The position numbers and the translations under genes are program-made. DNA of 64,000 bases from NCBI RefSeq assembly GCF_040939455.1, contig NC_134107.1, forward strand, positions 9,735,537 to 9,799,536. Direction: 5' to 3'. The stretch comes from Microcebus murinus. Taxonomy: Eukaryota > Chordata > Mammalia > Primates > Cheirogaleidae. The number at the start of each line of letters is the position of its first letter. Position 1 is the stretch's first letter. Under the pieces are notes generated by a model that saw only the letters and a program-made list of their open reading frames with translations, was not told where the DNA came from and did no database searches. Positions 11,114 through 22,399 of this stretch are shown piece by piece.

Positions 11114-12838
11114 GCGTGTCCTTGACCGGTTCTGGAGCTGGCTCCCCGAGGTACAGAGAGGCCCAGGTGGGCAATCAGGGTGCCAAGGTTGGCCCGTGGG
11201 AGGGGGACCTCCTTCCCCTAGAACTGCCTTCCAACAGTGCCCTCCCTCCCGCCCAGCGCACGCATTGGACGTGGCGGCCAACAGGAACACGCTGCGGGCG
11301 CCACATTGCTTCTGGAGGCTCCAGGGGAGCGTTGGTCCCTGCCCCCGCCCCCAGAGCTGCCTGCACCCAGGGGCTCAGGGCCCCTTCCTCCGTCCTCACA
11401 GTCGCAGCTGCCCTCCCTCCCACCCCCCCCCGACCCTGGCCCTCCCGCCTCCCTCTTGCAAGGACCCTCGAGATCACACGGGCCAGCCAGGAGAACCCAG
11501 GGGCGTCCCCCACCGCGAGGCCCCTTTCCCCATGCTCAGAAGGGAATGTCTTCCCAGGTCCTGGCATTAAGACGTGGACAGCCCTGGGAGGCCCATTATT
11601 TGGTCTGCCACAGACCTAGTCCACAGTCGGTGCTCCGGGGATTTATCATAGTAATGAGCACCGACTGCATGCAAGGGCTTTACCCTCCTGAGGGCGTCCC
11701 CCCCCTGACGGCAGCCTTGCAGGAGGGGTCGTGGGACGCCAGGCTCGCAGGCTGAGGCACGAACTCGAACTCTCAGCAGAGCGCCACGACTCGCCACAGA
11801 CTTCCAGGCGCTAGACCCTTTCGTGGGTCCCCGGGGTGCACTCCCACGCTCCCCCCCACGGGGACCTCTGTCCAGTCCCCAGATGCCCAGGGCCTTGGAC
11901 GGCTGGGGTGTATAGTTTAGGGCCAGGGCACCCCTTTGATGCCTGGGGTAACTACCCCACCGAAGAGCCTCCGTCCCCCTCTACAAGATGGGGGTGGGTC
12001 AGGCTGTGGGGTTGCTGGGGGGACTGGGGTTCCCGTCTGGATCCTGGCACCCACCGGCCAAGCGCCCGGGACAGGCTGGGGAATCAGTGTCCTCACTGTG
12101 ACACCTGACAGCCCCGCCTCAGCCGGTATGGGGCTCGAAACGTAACAGGGTCCCCACACCGCTGCGGGGTAGGCTCCCCAAACCCCCAAATGCAAGGCCG
12201 CTGGGTCTCTCGCTTACTCGGAGGGCATCTCGTGCAGCCTCGGGCAGGGTAACGCTTTGGTTTTAGCCCCCAGGGGTCTTGCTACAAAGTTGCCCCTCGG
12301 AAAATTTAAGGGACAACCACCCGGTTCAGCAAACTGGAGCAGGCCAGGGGCTCTGTCGGCCGGCAGGGGGCAGCATCCGCCCTCACTCCAAAGCCAGCCG
12401 GGGCGCCCGGCACCTCCCTGACTCCATGAAGGACAGATGCTCTGGGCCCCTGGTGGGTGCAGCGCCCTGGGAGTCTGTCTGGCCCTTCCCAGGCCCCGCT
12501 TCCTTGTTCTTGCAAACCCTAGAGGGAGTGGACTCCCAGGGTTAACTCGGCCCCTTGCAATTGAGGCCGTGAGGACCGTCCTCCTGCCTGGGTCACGCCC
12601 AGGACCTCTGAATGCGGCCGTGCAAAACCCCGGAGCAGCCGCAGCCCCTCTCCCGTCGTCCGTCCTGCTCCCCCACCACCGGCTGCTCCTCCCCAGCCCG
12701 TGTCCACACGGCTCCTCGCCCAGAGAGGGACTGCGCGGCCCCACCACCGGGTCCCCTGAGCCGCAACGTGTGAGCACGTGCCAGTGCCACGCTCAGCCTT
12801 ACGCTCCTTCACTTCGCCCACCGGCACATCTGCCCGGT

Positions 12839-13027
12839 GCTCACACACGCGCACACGGTAACACATGCCTGCACACGTGTCTACACGCGCCAAACACGCG
12901 TGTACACACTCCTATTCATGTGCACACGTGTGCACACACACGCGAACACAAAGCGTTCACCCTTCCACACCATCTGCACGCACACTCACCCGAGCACACG
13001 TGCTCACTCACACACAGGCACACGCTC
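12839..13027 (+). repeat. Diverged CA/CACG-rich tract
   Basis: About 190 bp of interrupted 'cacacg', 'cacgcg' and 'cacaca' runs. The alternating purine-pyrimidine pattern has Z-DNA potential. The open reading frames across it (Cys/His/Thr-rich) are a by-product of the repeat. Confidence 0.85.
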
Positions 13028-13892
13028 CTCCGGGGTTCTTGGGCAAGGCTCTCTGCACTGTCCCCAAGCTGCCAGGGGACCGCCCCTCCCTGCTGTCTCC
13101 AGGGCCAGCTCCCCGCGAGTCCTCCTCCTGGAGTGATCCTCCCTCCCGGGGCGAGTCCTCCGTCGGGACTCTGTGGTGCTCCCAGCTGGCACATGTGGGC
13201 CCCGCTGGACGCCAGGCTTGGCCCTCTCCCTTCTCTGACCTTCCGCTCAGCTGCCGGGCAGCAGGGGACGGGGCAGCTGCGAGGGCGGGGGTGTTGTCCT
13301 CCCCGTCCCAGGAGCGCCTCGCTTAGCCCGGGCCGGCGCTGCGGCAGCTGTGCGCTCCGCAGAGAGCCTGCAGCCCAGCTCCCCGGCCCCGCCCAGGGCG
13401 CTCGCCAGGGCAGGCTGGCATCCGAAGCCCGCGGCACCAGGAGGGGGTGTAGGATGCACCCAGGAGGGTCTTCACGCTGCCTGTGGCCACCGCAGCCCGT
13501 GGCATCCATAGGGCGCAACCGAGGGAGCTGCCGGTGTGCTCACTGCGTTCTGCTCGCTGACGGCAATCGGCCGACAGTCCCGGAGGCTGGGCAGCTGCTC
13601 CGGGAGGGATGGGCCTGGGGTCGTGCCTGTGTCCTGGCTCGTGAACAGCCTTGCAGAGGGACACAGGCGGGCCCAGGGGCCTCTGGGCTCCAACCTTCTT
13701 GCCCTGTATGGGACAAGGCAGACTCCTGAGGGTGTCCTGAGGGCTTGGAAGCGGCTGCTGAAGTTCCTGCTCACACTTCACCTCCAGTAAATGAGATCAG
13801 GCTCACGGCAGATAATTAGCAAAACACTAGCCTCCCCCACGTCTGGAGGGGGTGTGCCAGGTGCTGGTCATCATGACCCCTGCACGGGGGCC

Positions 13893-14240
13893 CTGGGTCC
13901 TCACAGGCCCTGGATGGGGGTGCTGGGTCCTCACAGCCCCTGGATGGGGGTGCTGGGTCCTCACGGCCCCTGGATGGGGGTGCTGTGTCCTCACGGCCCC
14001 TGGGTGGGGGGTGCTGGGTCCTCACAGTCCCTGGGTGGGGGGTGCTGGGTCCTCACAGTCCCTGGATGGGGGTGCTGGGTCCTCACAGCCCCTGGATGGG
14101 GGTGCTGGGTCCTCACAGCCCCTGGATGGGGGTGCTGGGTCCTCACAGCCCCTGGATGGGGCTGCTGGGTCCTCACAGCCCCTGGATGGGGGTGCTGGGT
14201 CCTCACGGCCCCTGGGTGGTGGTGCTGGGTCCTCACGGCC
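13893..14240 (+). repeat. 30-bp minisatellite, about 11.6 copies
   Basis: Tandem units of 'ctgggtcctcacagcccctg' plus 'gatgggggtg'. Most are 30 bp, but the fourth and fifth units are 31 bp because of an extra G. Variants (a/g after 'tcac', gat/ggt) are scattered, as expected for unequal exchange and conversion. The 30-bp period keeps several frames open at once, which explains the repetitive Pro-Gly-Trp-Gly-Cys-Trp type frames seen there. The last unit is truncated. Confidence 0.97.
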
Positions 14241-14340
14241 GCCTGGCTTTTCGGGGGCCCCAGGTGTTCCACTCCCCTTCTTCTAAAAATAAAATTATCT
14301 ATTTGCTCTTCAAGAAATAAAGCCGGGTGACCAACAGAAG

Positions 14341-15220
14341 CTGGACTCAGCCTGGAGAGGGGGTACCCCATGCGGGGAGGAGGGTTTAGGGCTGGGGCTC
14401 CGTGGGGGGTGGCGCCAGGAGGCACAGGACTGGGGGTGGCTCTGCATAGCTGTGGGCGCAGAGGCCACATCCTGGTCTTGCAGGTCTGCGGCCAGTTGGC
14501 AGTGGTTGGCACCACAGGCAGGGAGGGCCTGGACCACGCGCTGGAGAGAGGTTCGATGTCTCTCTGTCCCTGGTGAGTCCCGGGAGTGCAGACCGTCCAG
14601 CCGGTGGTGCTGCAGGCCTGGTCACGTAGCGGGTGGCAGAGCCGGGACGCTGCTGAGGGCGGCTGGGCGGGAGCCAGAGCCCCAGTCCCGTCGGAGAGGG
14701 GACAAAGAAGGACCCAGGCCAAGACCAGCGGCATGGAGACCACCAAGGGCTTCCTGATGGTTGGATTTCAGCCTGGGGGTGGCAGCAGGCTCTGGGGAGT
14801 GAAGGGCACAGCACAGACAGCCCTGGCGCTGCCCGGGGAGGGGGCAGGGGATCCTGGCAGGAAGCAGGTGTGGCACCCGCTCAGTGTGGCAGGGCTGGCT
14901 CTCCGCCTCGCAGGGCCCCTAGGCACTGCAAGCGAGGGGCTCAAGAACGGGCAGAGCGTCCCAGGAAGCGGTTCCAGGAACAGTGTCCTTGGGTTGATTC
15001 TGGGAATCAGGACACCAGGAATGCCCGGGGGACGGAGGCTGCTGGGAACGGCCTGGGGAAGCCGAGAGTGAAGAGGGAGGTGGCCGGTGGAGGGTGGAGC
15101 CAGGTGCCCCCTGCATCCTGCGTCCCCCGGGCCCCACTGGCCCTGAGCACCAGCAGTCGCAGGGAGGAGCTGCCGGATGCCAGGGTTCCAGGCAACTGCC
15201 CCCGGCTCCCCCAGCCCAGC
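14341..15220. other. Unique GC-rich DNA, no gene seen
   Basis: No recognisable repeat, RNA or exon beyond overlapping low-information open frames. Confidence 0.45.
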
Positions 15221-15224
15221 AGGT

Positions 15225-15535
15225 GTCAAGAACTGCATTATGCCCCCCCTCCCCATTCATGTCCCCGTCCTACGCTCCAGGGCCTCGGAATGTGGGGTCA
15301 CTGCAGATGTGATCAGTTAAGATGAGGTCGCACAGGAGTGGGGGGGCCCAATCCAACCTGACAGGGGTGCATCCAGAAAGGGGAGATGGGGACACACACG
15401 GGAGATGCCACGTGCAGACCGGGATTTTGCTGCTATAACCCGAGACCACCAGGCGCCAGGACAGAGGCCTGAGGCAGACCCCCTCGAGCTTCACAGAGAG
15501 CGTGGCCCTGCCGACAGCCCGTCTCGGCTTCCAGG
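15225..15535 (+). mobile_element. MLT1-type solo LTR, partial
   Basis: 'cagatgtgatcagttaagat' followed by 'gaggtcgcacaggagtgg', then 'gggcccaatccaacctgaca' and 'ggggacacacacgggagat', is the consecutive MLT1 order. The 3' part is eroded after 'ggccctgccgacagcc'. Confidence 0.75.
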
Positions 15536-15727
15536 GTGGGGTTCCCTGGGCCATCGTGCCCTCAGGCCTGCAGGGTGTCCCGGCTCTGCAAGATGACAGC
15601 ACGGCAGTGGGCATGGGGTGGCCGCAGCCCCAGAGCTCTCCAACCCCCAGGCTGGCTGGCTCCCTCCACCCTCGGCCCTGACCCTGCTGGGGGCAACCCC
15701 GCCTTCTGGTCCGCCTCCAGGGTTTTC

Positions 15728-15917
15728 CAATCCTCCTGCCTGAGCCTCCCGAGTTTTTTCTATATATTTTTAGTTGTCCGGCAAATATCTTTCTATTTTT
15801 AGTAGAGATGGGATCTCGCTCTTGTTCAGGCTGGTCTCGAACTCCTGAGCTCAAGCAATCCGCCCACCTCGGCCTCCCAGAGTGCCAGGATGACAGGCGT
15901 GAGCCACCGCCTGGCCT
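15728..15917 (-). mobile_element. Truncated lemur-type Alu, antisense
   Basis: Lacks the tail-side arm. It starts within 'tcctcctgcctgagcctccc', has a shortened linker ('ctatatatttttagttgtcc'), and ends with 'gtgagccaccgcctggcc' at the Alu head. It is more diverged than the copy at 241. Confidence 0.9.
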
Positions 15918-16204
15918 CTGCAAAGTTTTGTGTTCACTGCAGTAAAGCGGCGCTTCCTATTCTGACCTAGAATACCTGCCACCCTGATCCGGCCAGCCGG
16001 AACACTCCGTCAAGTCTGGACTTGGCATTTCAGAGTCTGCCTCTGCCCCCAGCAGCCTCCTGGCTCCTGGGAGTGTGTCCACTGAGCACGGGCTGTGGGG
16101 CCTCACGCGGGGCCAGTGGGTTCTGGGGCCCCAGAGAAAGCATCAGCGGCCGGTCCGGGTTGAGCCCAGACTGAGCCCCAGGCGCCGGCCTTGCAGGTGC
16201 TGTG

Positions 16205-16375
16205 CAGGCGTGACCAGTTGGATCCCCCCAGCTCACACAGACGTGGCAGCTGTGCTCGTGCTTATTTCACAGGGGAAGAAACTCAGGGCCAGCCACACAG
16301 TGACCAGCAGAATCCAAATCCAGACCCAGATAATCCGGCTCCGGAGCCTGCAGCCTTCGCACTTGGCTGCCTGAG
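16205..16375 (-). mobile_element. MIR SINE, antisense
   Basis: 'cttatttcacaggggaagaa' followed by 'actcagggccagccacacag' and 'aatccaaatccagaccc' is the antisense MIR order. Confidence 0.7.
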
Positions 16376-17235
16376 AAGCAGAGGCACCTGCAGGGAGGGG
16401 TCCTGAGGGATGCATAGGAGTGCATGGGGCGGGGTGCACGGTGGGAGTAGCCTGGGGTTATCGGGCAGGGAACAGGCTGTTCTGGGCACTGGGGGTGGGG
16501 GTGGGTGAGGCAGGGCTCTGGCGATGCGTGTTCAAGCGACCATGAGGTGTTGTACGCGGCTGGATGGAGCCGCGTGGGGGAGGGGGTGGCAGGGGCAGGA
16601 GACGGCTGGAGGGGCTGGGGCAGCCCAGCAGTGAGGGCCCCGCACGCCAGGTGATGAGAGCTTGGGTCTACAAGGCCCAGCAGAGTTAGCCCGAGGCCGG
16701 GTCTGGGTTCATGACGTGGGCAGGAGCTGAGAGAGGGAGGGTTTGGACTCAGAGACCGAGGCTGTGGGCTGTGAACTGACCACCGTGGCCTGAAGCCGGG
16801 ACCCCACACTCTCCCGGGCTCCCTCCACCCACCAGCCAGGCCTCAGACTTCTCCTCTCCTCCGCAACACCTTCTCTAAGTGGACTCGGTCCCCGCGGCTT
16901 GAGTACATCTATGCACTTGCGGGCTGCAGGACTCAGCCTCGCGGGCTCTGCCACCCGCGGCTGGAGGATTCTGCGGGGCAGCCGGGCAGCAGCGGGAGAG
17001 ATGCCCGAGGCTCAGCAGGGATGGGGAGAAAGGAAGAGGGAGCTACCTGTGGGAGGTAAGCACCCATCGCTCCTCCCAGGCCCCTCACCGCCTGCAGCCC
17101 CGGCCCTCCCCTGGCATGGGGGCGGGAGGGGAAGAGGACTCGGCTGGGAGGACGGAGACCTGTCCAGCCCCCTGCCCTCAGCACAGCCCGCGAGACCCGC
17201 CACCCCAGCCTGCTGACCTTCCCGGCCCCACCACA
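16376..17235. other. Unique DNA, no gene seen
   Basis: G-rich stretch at 16490-16620 ('gggggtgggggtgggtgagg' and similar), otherwise unremarkable. No supported gene. Confidence 0.45.
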
Positions 17236-17239
17236 GCAC

Positions 17240-17578
17240 GTGAGTCTCAGAGCTCTGCTTCAGCCACCTGGAGCACCCTCTGCTCCTCCCCGGCTCCGTG
17301 CTCTCTCTCCTCCAGTCTCGCAGACCCCTTCCCCTGCCTGAGATACGCCCCACCTGCTCCTGGTTTTGCCAACATTGCCCCGTCCTTCACTCTCAGGAAG
17401 GGTCCCCCCAATGCCCTGTCACATGCTCCCTCTGCTCCCCCTTCTCCATGAGCCACACCCACAATTACCCAGTGCTCCCCTCCCATTCTGTCTGCCTTCT
17501 CATCACCGGTCCACAGCAGCCTCACAGGGTCTGGCGTGAGCTGGGTGTGCAACAAATCCCTGGTGAATTAATGTGTGC
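17240..17578 (+). mobile_element. L2 LINE 3' end
   Basis: C-rich L2 3' series: 'ctcctccagtctcgcagacc', 'cctgctcctggttttgcc', then 'ctgtctgccttctcatcacc'. It ends in the typical L2 terminus 'caacaaatccctggtgaatt', which in the consensus leads into a (tgaatga)n tail. The tandem array starts exactly where that tail should be. Confidence 0.65.
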
Positions 17579-18362
17579 GTGGATGGATGATAGATGGGTG
17601 GATGGATGGATGGGTTGATGGGTGGGAGAAAGAATGAATGGATGGGTGGATGGAAGGATAGATGGATGGATGGATGAATGGATGGGTATGTGGATGAGAG
17701 GTTGGATGGATGGATGGATGGATGGAAGGATGGAAGGGTGGGTCGATGGATGAGAGGATAGATGGGTGAGTGGGTGGATAGGCAGATGAGTACCTGAATG
17801 GATGGATAGATGAATAGATGGGAGAATGGATAGGTGGGTGGGTGGGTATATGCATGGATGGACAATGGATGGATAAGTAGATGGGAGAGTGGATGATGGG
17901 TGGGAGAAAGGATGAATGGATGGAAAGGTGGATGGAAGGATGGATGGAAGAATGGATGAGTTGATGGGTAGATGGAAGGATGGATGGATGAGTTGATGGG
18001 TAGATGGAAGGATGGAAGGGTGGATGGATGAGTTGATGGGTAGATGGAATGATGGAAGGATGGATGGATGAGTTGATAGGTAGATGGAAAGATGGAAGGA
18101 TGGATGGATGAGTTGATGGGTAGATGGAAGGATGGAAGGATGGATGAATGGGTGGGTGGGAGGATGGATAGATGGATGAAAGGATGTATGTATGGATGGA
18201 TGGATAGCTGAGTAGGAGGATGGATGAACTGATGGATGGGTCGATGGATGGGTGGGAGGATGGATAGATGGATGAAAGGATGGTTGGATGGATGGATGGA
18301 TAGCTGAGTAGGAGGATGGATGAACTGATGGATGGGTGGATGGATGAGTGGATGGATGAGGG
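17579..18362 (+). repeat. GGAT-type tetranucleotide array with higher-order units
   Basis: About 780 bp of 'ggat/gatg' units with point variants. Internal longer periods are visible. The motif 'gatgagttgat' recurs at 17955, 17987, 18027, 18067 and 18107 (steps of 32, 40, 40 and 40). A block beginning 'gggaggatggata' recurs at 18158 and 18254 (step of 96). Minus-strand frames of nearly 300 codons (Ser/His/Pro-rich, 'HPSIHPS' type) are products of the repeat, not genes. The array directly abuts the L2 3' end. Confidence 0.97.
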
Positions 18363-18419
18363 TCATTCACCCTATGTCTCACCCCAGTCACCTCATCTGA
18401 AGGAGCCTGGAGATGCAAT

Positions 18420-19020
18420 TCCCATGACTGCTAATTAGGAGGTGCTCGTAGCCGAATGATCCTCCTGGCCGGAGTGTCTGGCCTGGCACAGGCTGCTGGT
18501 TTTGCGCAATCACACTCCAGCATTCCCATGCCGGTTGGACAACAGGATTTTTCACTACTTTTTCGACTTGGAAATCTTGAAAAACAAGGGGGTCATCCCC
18601 AAACCTGCAGGAGAGCAGCCTCCCAGACCCCGGCAGGTGTCACAGACAGCGCCCCCATGCCCCGAGCGACCTGGGAGCCCCGCTCTGGATGCGCCCGCCT
18701 GGGGAAAGAGCCTTGGCTGGCCGGCCCGAGGTTCTGGGACAGACTTCTAAACTCGGCTCCGACAAGAAATAAACTTACGACAGAGTTTATCTAAAGGGGG
18801 AAGTGGCAATAAAGCGTGACACCCGGGAGTGATGAACCTCGAGCTCCGAGACAGACACAAAACAGGTACCGCAGATGTGGGACCCATTATTTAAAATCCC
18901 CCGGGCTGACAAGTGGGACGGCCGAGCGGGCCAGACGCCGCTTGGAAGAGATGAAAAGAGTTCATTTCCTTCCTCCAGATAAACACGCCCGCGGCCAGAG
19001 CTGCTCGCGATGATGAATGG
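18420..19020. promoter_or_regulatory. Non-repeat block with enhancer-like composition
   Basis: Flanked by repeats but itself free of recognisable ones. It has balanced base composition with short AT-rich islands ('gactgctaattagg', 'aagaaataaacttacgac', 'acccattatttaaaatcccc') and few runs. This is typical of conserved noncoding sequence, but conservation cannot be seen from one genome. Confidence is therefore low. Confidence 0.3.
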
Positions 19021-20029
19021 CTTCCTCCTGCCCCCCTCAGAGGGTCGAGCCGGAACCTGCGGCCCATCAAAGGCCGGGAAGGGCAGCGGCAGGACGCGCC
19101 TGCGTCATAATTCCCGCCGTCCCGGCCTGTCCCCCGCACCAGGATGCCACTTATCTCGTCCCAGGCCCCCCACGACTCTCAAAACACAGGAAGACTCAGA
19201 GGGGACGGAGGGACACAGCGATGACATCGCCCGGCCCACAGCACGCTGGGCTCCGGGAGGGAGGCAGGAGAAGGAGGCAGCGGGGAGGATGGCGCCAGCT
19301 CCTTCTGGAAGCCGCGGTCCAGCCTTGTCCTGAGGCACGGGCGTTGGGAAGATGGTCACCCCACCAGAGACACATGGCGCTGCCGGCCCCTGGGCCGTTT
19401 CAGGAGGAGATTGGTCTGAAGGGCGACCGGAGCCCGGAGCAGCCCACCCCGGCAGAGCTTGCAAAAAGGTCCAAGCACAGTTATTTACAAAGGCCACGTT
19501 GCTGGCGTGTGCAGCACCTCCCCGGGCAGGACGGGAGGAAGGAGATGGAGCCCCAGCTTGCGGCTTGCAGCGACCCGTTTGCCGCCTCAGTTCGTCCTCA
19601 ACATCCAAGATGCATTTGTGGTTTCCTGTCCCCGGCGCTCACCTGGGGGTGGCCGGACGCAGGGGAGAAGCCGAGGCCCCGAGGAGAGCAGAGCCCCCTC
19701 CCTGGGCAGCGTCCGGCCGGCCTGCTGGCCCCTGCGGCCTGCTAAGGGCTGTCCCCCACCCCACCCTCTCCTGGCTCCCTGCTCTGCGGTGAGGGGGACA
19801 GGGGTCTGTGTGGGAAGCCACGAAAAGGGACGAGGCACTAATAGACACCCCTCGAAAATGCCTGCCGCGTGCAAGAAGCCAGACACGAAGGCGGCGCTTG
19901 CAGCGTCCCATGTGCGAGAGACGTCCGGCGTGGGCAGGCCCCAGACAGGACGCGGACTGGCGCTTGCCGGAGCGTGGGCTGGGGAGAGAGGCGGGGGGTG
20001 GTTATTTAACAGGCAGAGAGCTTCCCTTC
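19021..20029. other. Unique GC-rich DNA, no gene seen
   Basis: Several overlapping open frames on both strands, up to 242 codons, but none with a domain, a clean start context or splice partners. Confidence 0.45.
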
Positions 20030-20170
20030 GGAGTCAGGAAAATGTTCTGGAACCAGGTAGAGGTGGTGGCCGCACAACATGGCGAATGCACCAAATGCCA
20101 CTCAGCTGTGCACTTGCAAATGGTTAACTTTATGTTATGCGAATTTTATCTCCCTTTATTTAAAAAGTGC
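20030..20170 (+). mobile_element. LINE-1 3' UTR fragment
   Basis: 'gtcaggaaaatgttctggaa' and 'ccgcacaacatggcgaatgc', then 'aaatgccactcagctgtgca' and 'atggttaactttatgttatg', is the usual L1M 3' end in order. Confidence 0.8.
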
Positions 20171-20507
20171 ACGTGGAGATCGGCCAGGCCTCTGGGGGGG
20201 GGGGGAGGGACCTGCGTGGGGACACCTGGCTTCCCGACTCGGACAGGCAGCCCACATGCGCAGGGCGCAGCCTCCCGGGTCAGGGCCAGGACAGACCCAG
20301 GACATGGGCCTGCAGGTACTTCGGGACCCAAACCCAGCTCAACTGGGAAGGGCAGCTGGGCTGCAGGAGCCTCAGTCTCCACATCTGTAAAGTGGACCCC
20401 AAAGACACGGTGCCCAGCGCGGGGCCGTCACCCACAGCTTTGTTCTGACTGGGTCCGTGTCTCTCCCTCCTGCCGCACTGCCAGCTTCCCAGAGACCCCA
20501 GGCAGCC
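20171..20507. other. Unique DNA with a 12-G run
   Basis: A poly-G run at 20194-20205 and a weak MIR-like 'cctcagtctccacatctgta' near 20371. No gene. Confidence 0.45.
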
Positions 20508-20672
20508 AGGCTTCCCAAACCTGGGCCACAGATAGGTGTGCCAGCATCTCCTGGGCCCCTGGCTACAGATTCTGTTCCTTGGCTCTCCTGCCAGACACTC
20601 AGCAGCGGTGCAACCAGTGGGGCCGGAGGTGTGCATTTCAACAGTTCCTCTAGTGGCCTGAATGCACAGCCA
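20508..20672 (-). mobile_element. MER5A-like hAT relic, antisense
   Basis: 'gccagcatctcctgggcccc' followed by 'gtgcatttcaacagttcctc' corresponds to the middle and terminal part of the short non-autonomous hAT family MER5A. The termini are eroded. Confidence 0.5.
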
Positions 20673-22399
20673 GGCTCAGGAACCTTCCTCCCTCCAGCCC
20701 TGCAGTGGGGGCGAGCGGGAGGGCGAGGCTGGCGGGGGGCACACCGTGCCCTGGGCTGGCCGCGCAGAGGGCAGGCCCCAGGAAGACCCCGTTTGCCGAC
20801 TGCTTCACCTCCTTGGATCTGAGCAGAACCCGCACTTCATCCGGGCAGGGAATCATCTTCTGGAAATTCAGGGGTGAAAAGAATGCTATTTAAGAAACTC
20901 AGCAGCTTTTTAATTTTTTTAATAGGAAATGAACGTTTGGAGGCTTCCCACTACGGAACAGTCAGATTAGGGGATTTACAGGAGGTGATTGGTGACACAC
21001 ACAGCTCATGAGAAGAGCTGACACAGGGAGCCCTTGAGGTCTGGGGTCCCCCTTGTCACAGCACTCGGAGATTTCAAAGTCGGGTTGATGCAACCGTGAC
21101 GACGGCTCACCCCTGCCCGGCCACCCCCACCTTTCACGCCCTCCTCCTCCCTGGGGCTCCAGCAGCGTAGTAGACAGGATGAACCTCGGTGGCCGAGATG
21201 GAGTCTGGCTGGCTGCCCTCTTTCCCCCTGGGCTCCCAGCTGGCCTGCACGTCCCAGCCACCTGGAGGTTAGCGTGGCCACAGGTGTGGCTGGAAATGGT
21301 CCAAGTCTGACCTGCAGGGAACACCGTGCAATCTCCATGCCTGTCTCTTCTCGAGTCTGCAGAGGCTCCAGGGAGGACTCTGAGGCCCTAAGAGAGCCAC
21401 AAGCTGGAAGGAGCCTGGATCCCTGAGTGACTTCATGGAGCAGAGTCCCTTCCCCACCACCTGCCTGCACTGGGTTTTGACACGGGTGAGAATAACCCCT
21501 TCTGTGTTAAGTTATCGATGTTTTGGAGTGATTAATCACAGTGGTTATCTTGCCCTGTGAACTGGTGGTCACAGCACAATGAGTTCAGTGCCTATAGCAG
21601 GGAGACAAAGTGCAGGACACTCAGAAAATAAGACAAACAACGAAATCTGAAAAGAAATGCTTTTTCTGGATTTTCCCTTCTCTTAACATCTTGGGGGAAG
21701 GCAGGCTTCCAGCCAACAGCCTGGCCTGGGTCTGGGCACCTTTTCTGGGCCACGCTGGAGCTGGCCAGACCCCCCCAGTGGCTCCCCCGCAGCTGACCAC
21801 TGCCCCCGGCCCCCATGAGCAGGGCCAGCTGGGCTCTGGCCCCTGCGGGCTGTTCCAGAAACATTCTCTTGCCGCCTCTGCAGCCCGTTTCTTCCTTTCT
21901 CATGCAAGATCTTGTTGAGATCTGGCAGGGTTTTTAAGGCAGAGTTGAAAGATTGTGAATAAACATTTCAGCTCTGTCTTCAGTTTTGTAGCTTCGCCTG
22001 AGCCCTGACTCTGGGAAGGAATGTTTAAGGCAATAAACGGAAAAATGAAAGCCGTGCAATTTGATCCCCAAACCCTGCTGATCCTAAGCAGCTCTCAGAC
22101 CCATTCCTGCTCCGCTCCTCCCTCCACCGCCTCCCCTGCCTGCAGGTGCTCCCCTCCTCCCTCCCACCCCTGCCCACTCCTCACCGCTGGGCCGCTGGGG
22201 CCTGCCTGGGTCTGCTGGGAGCCGGAATGAAGACAGGATTTGGCATGGGAGGGATTCCGGGGAGGAAGGAGGAGGAAGTGGAGGAGCCTTCGGACTGCCA
22301 TGAGGGCCTGATTCATGGAGGGACAGAGGGCAGGAGAGAGGACTGCACAAGAAGAATCACAAATCGCAGTGCAGTTCCACAGAGCTTCAGCCAGCCTGA
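20673..22399. other. Unique DNA; 21480-22090 is AT-richer
   Basis: No gene or clear repeat. The part around 21480-21680 and 21900-22080 ('gttaagttatcgatgttttg', 'gattgtgaataaacatttca') is non-repetitive and AT-richer than its surroundings. It may be regulatory, but there is no direct evidence. Confidence 0.35.

Larger units (their letters stand above)
5766..12830. other. Long GC-rich unique stretch, no gene supported
   Basis: Mostly unique GC-rich DNA with a few MIR scraps. Several open frames exceed 200 codons, for example 395 and 471 codons on the minus strand around 7881-9477. They are rich in Gly, Pro, Arg and Ala, show no domain, overlap in several frames and are not supported by splice patterns. 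An intron or intergenic origin fits best. Confidence 0.5.

Noticed and set aside
12839..13027. Possible CRISPR-like or telomeric array
   Set aside because: Only an irregular CA/CACG tract with no equal spacers and no TTAGGG units. The genome is mammalian.
12437..13729. Plus-strand frame of 430 codons
   Set aside because: Contains a Cys/His/Thr stretch from the CA-rich tract; the rest is low-information GC-rich translation.
13791..14330. Plus-strand frame with repeated Pro-Gly-Trp-Gly-Cys-Trp
   Set aside because: Translation of the 30-bp minisatellite; two further frames are open over the same bases.
17503..18418. Two minus-strand frames of nearly 300 codons (His/Pro/Ser/Ile-rich)
   Set aside because: They are read through a GGAT tandem array and consist only of its translation.
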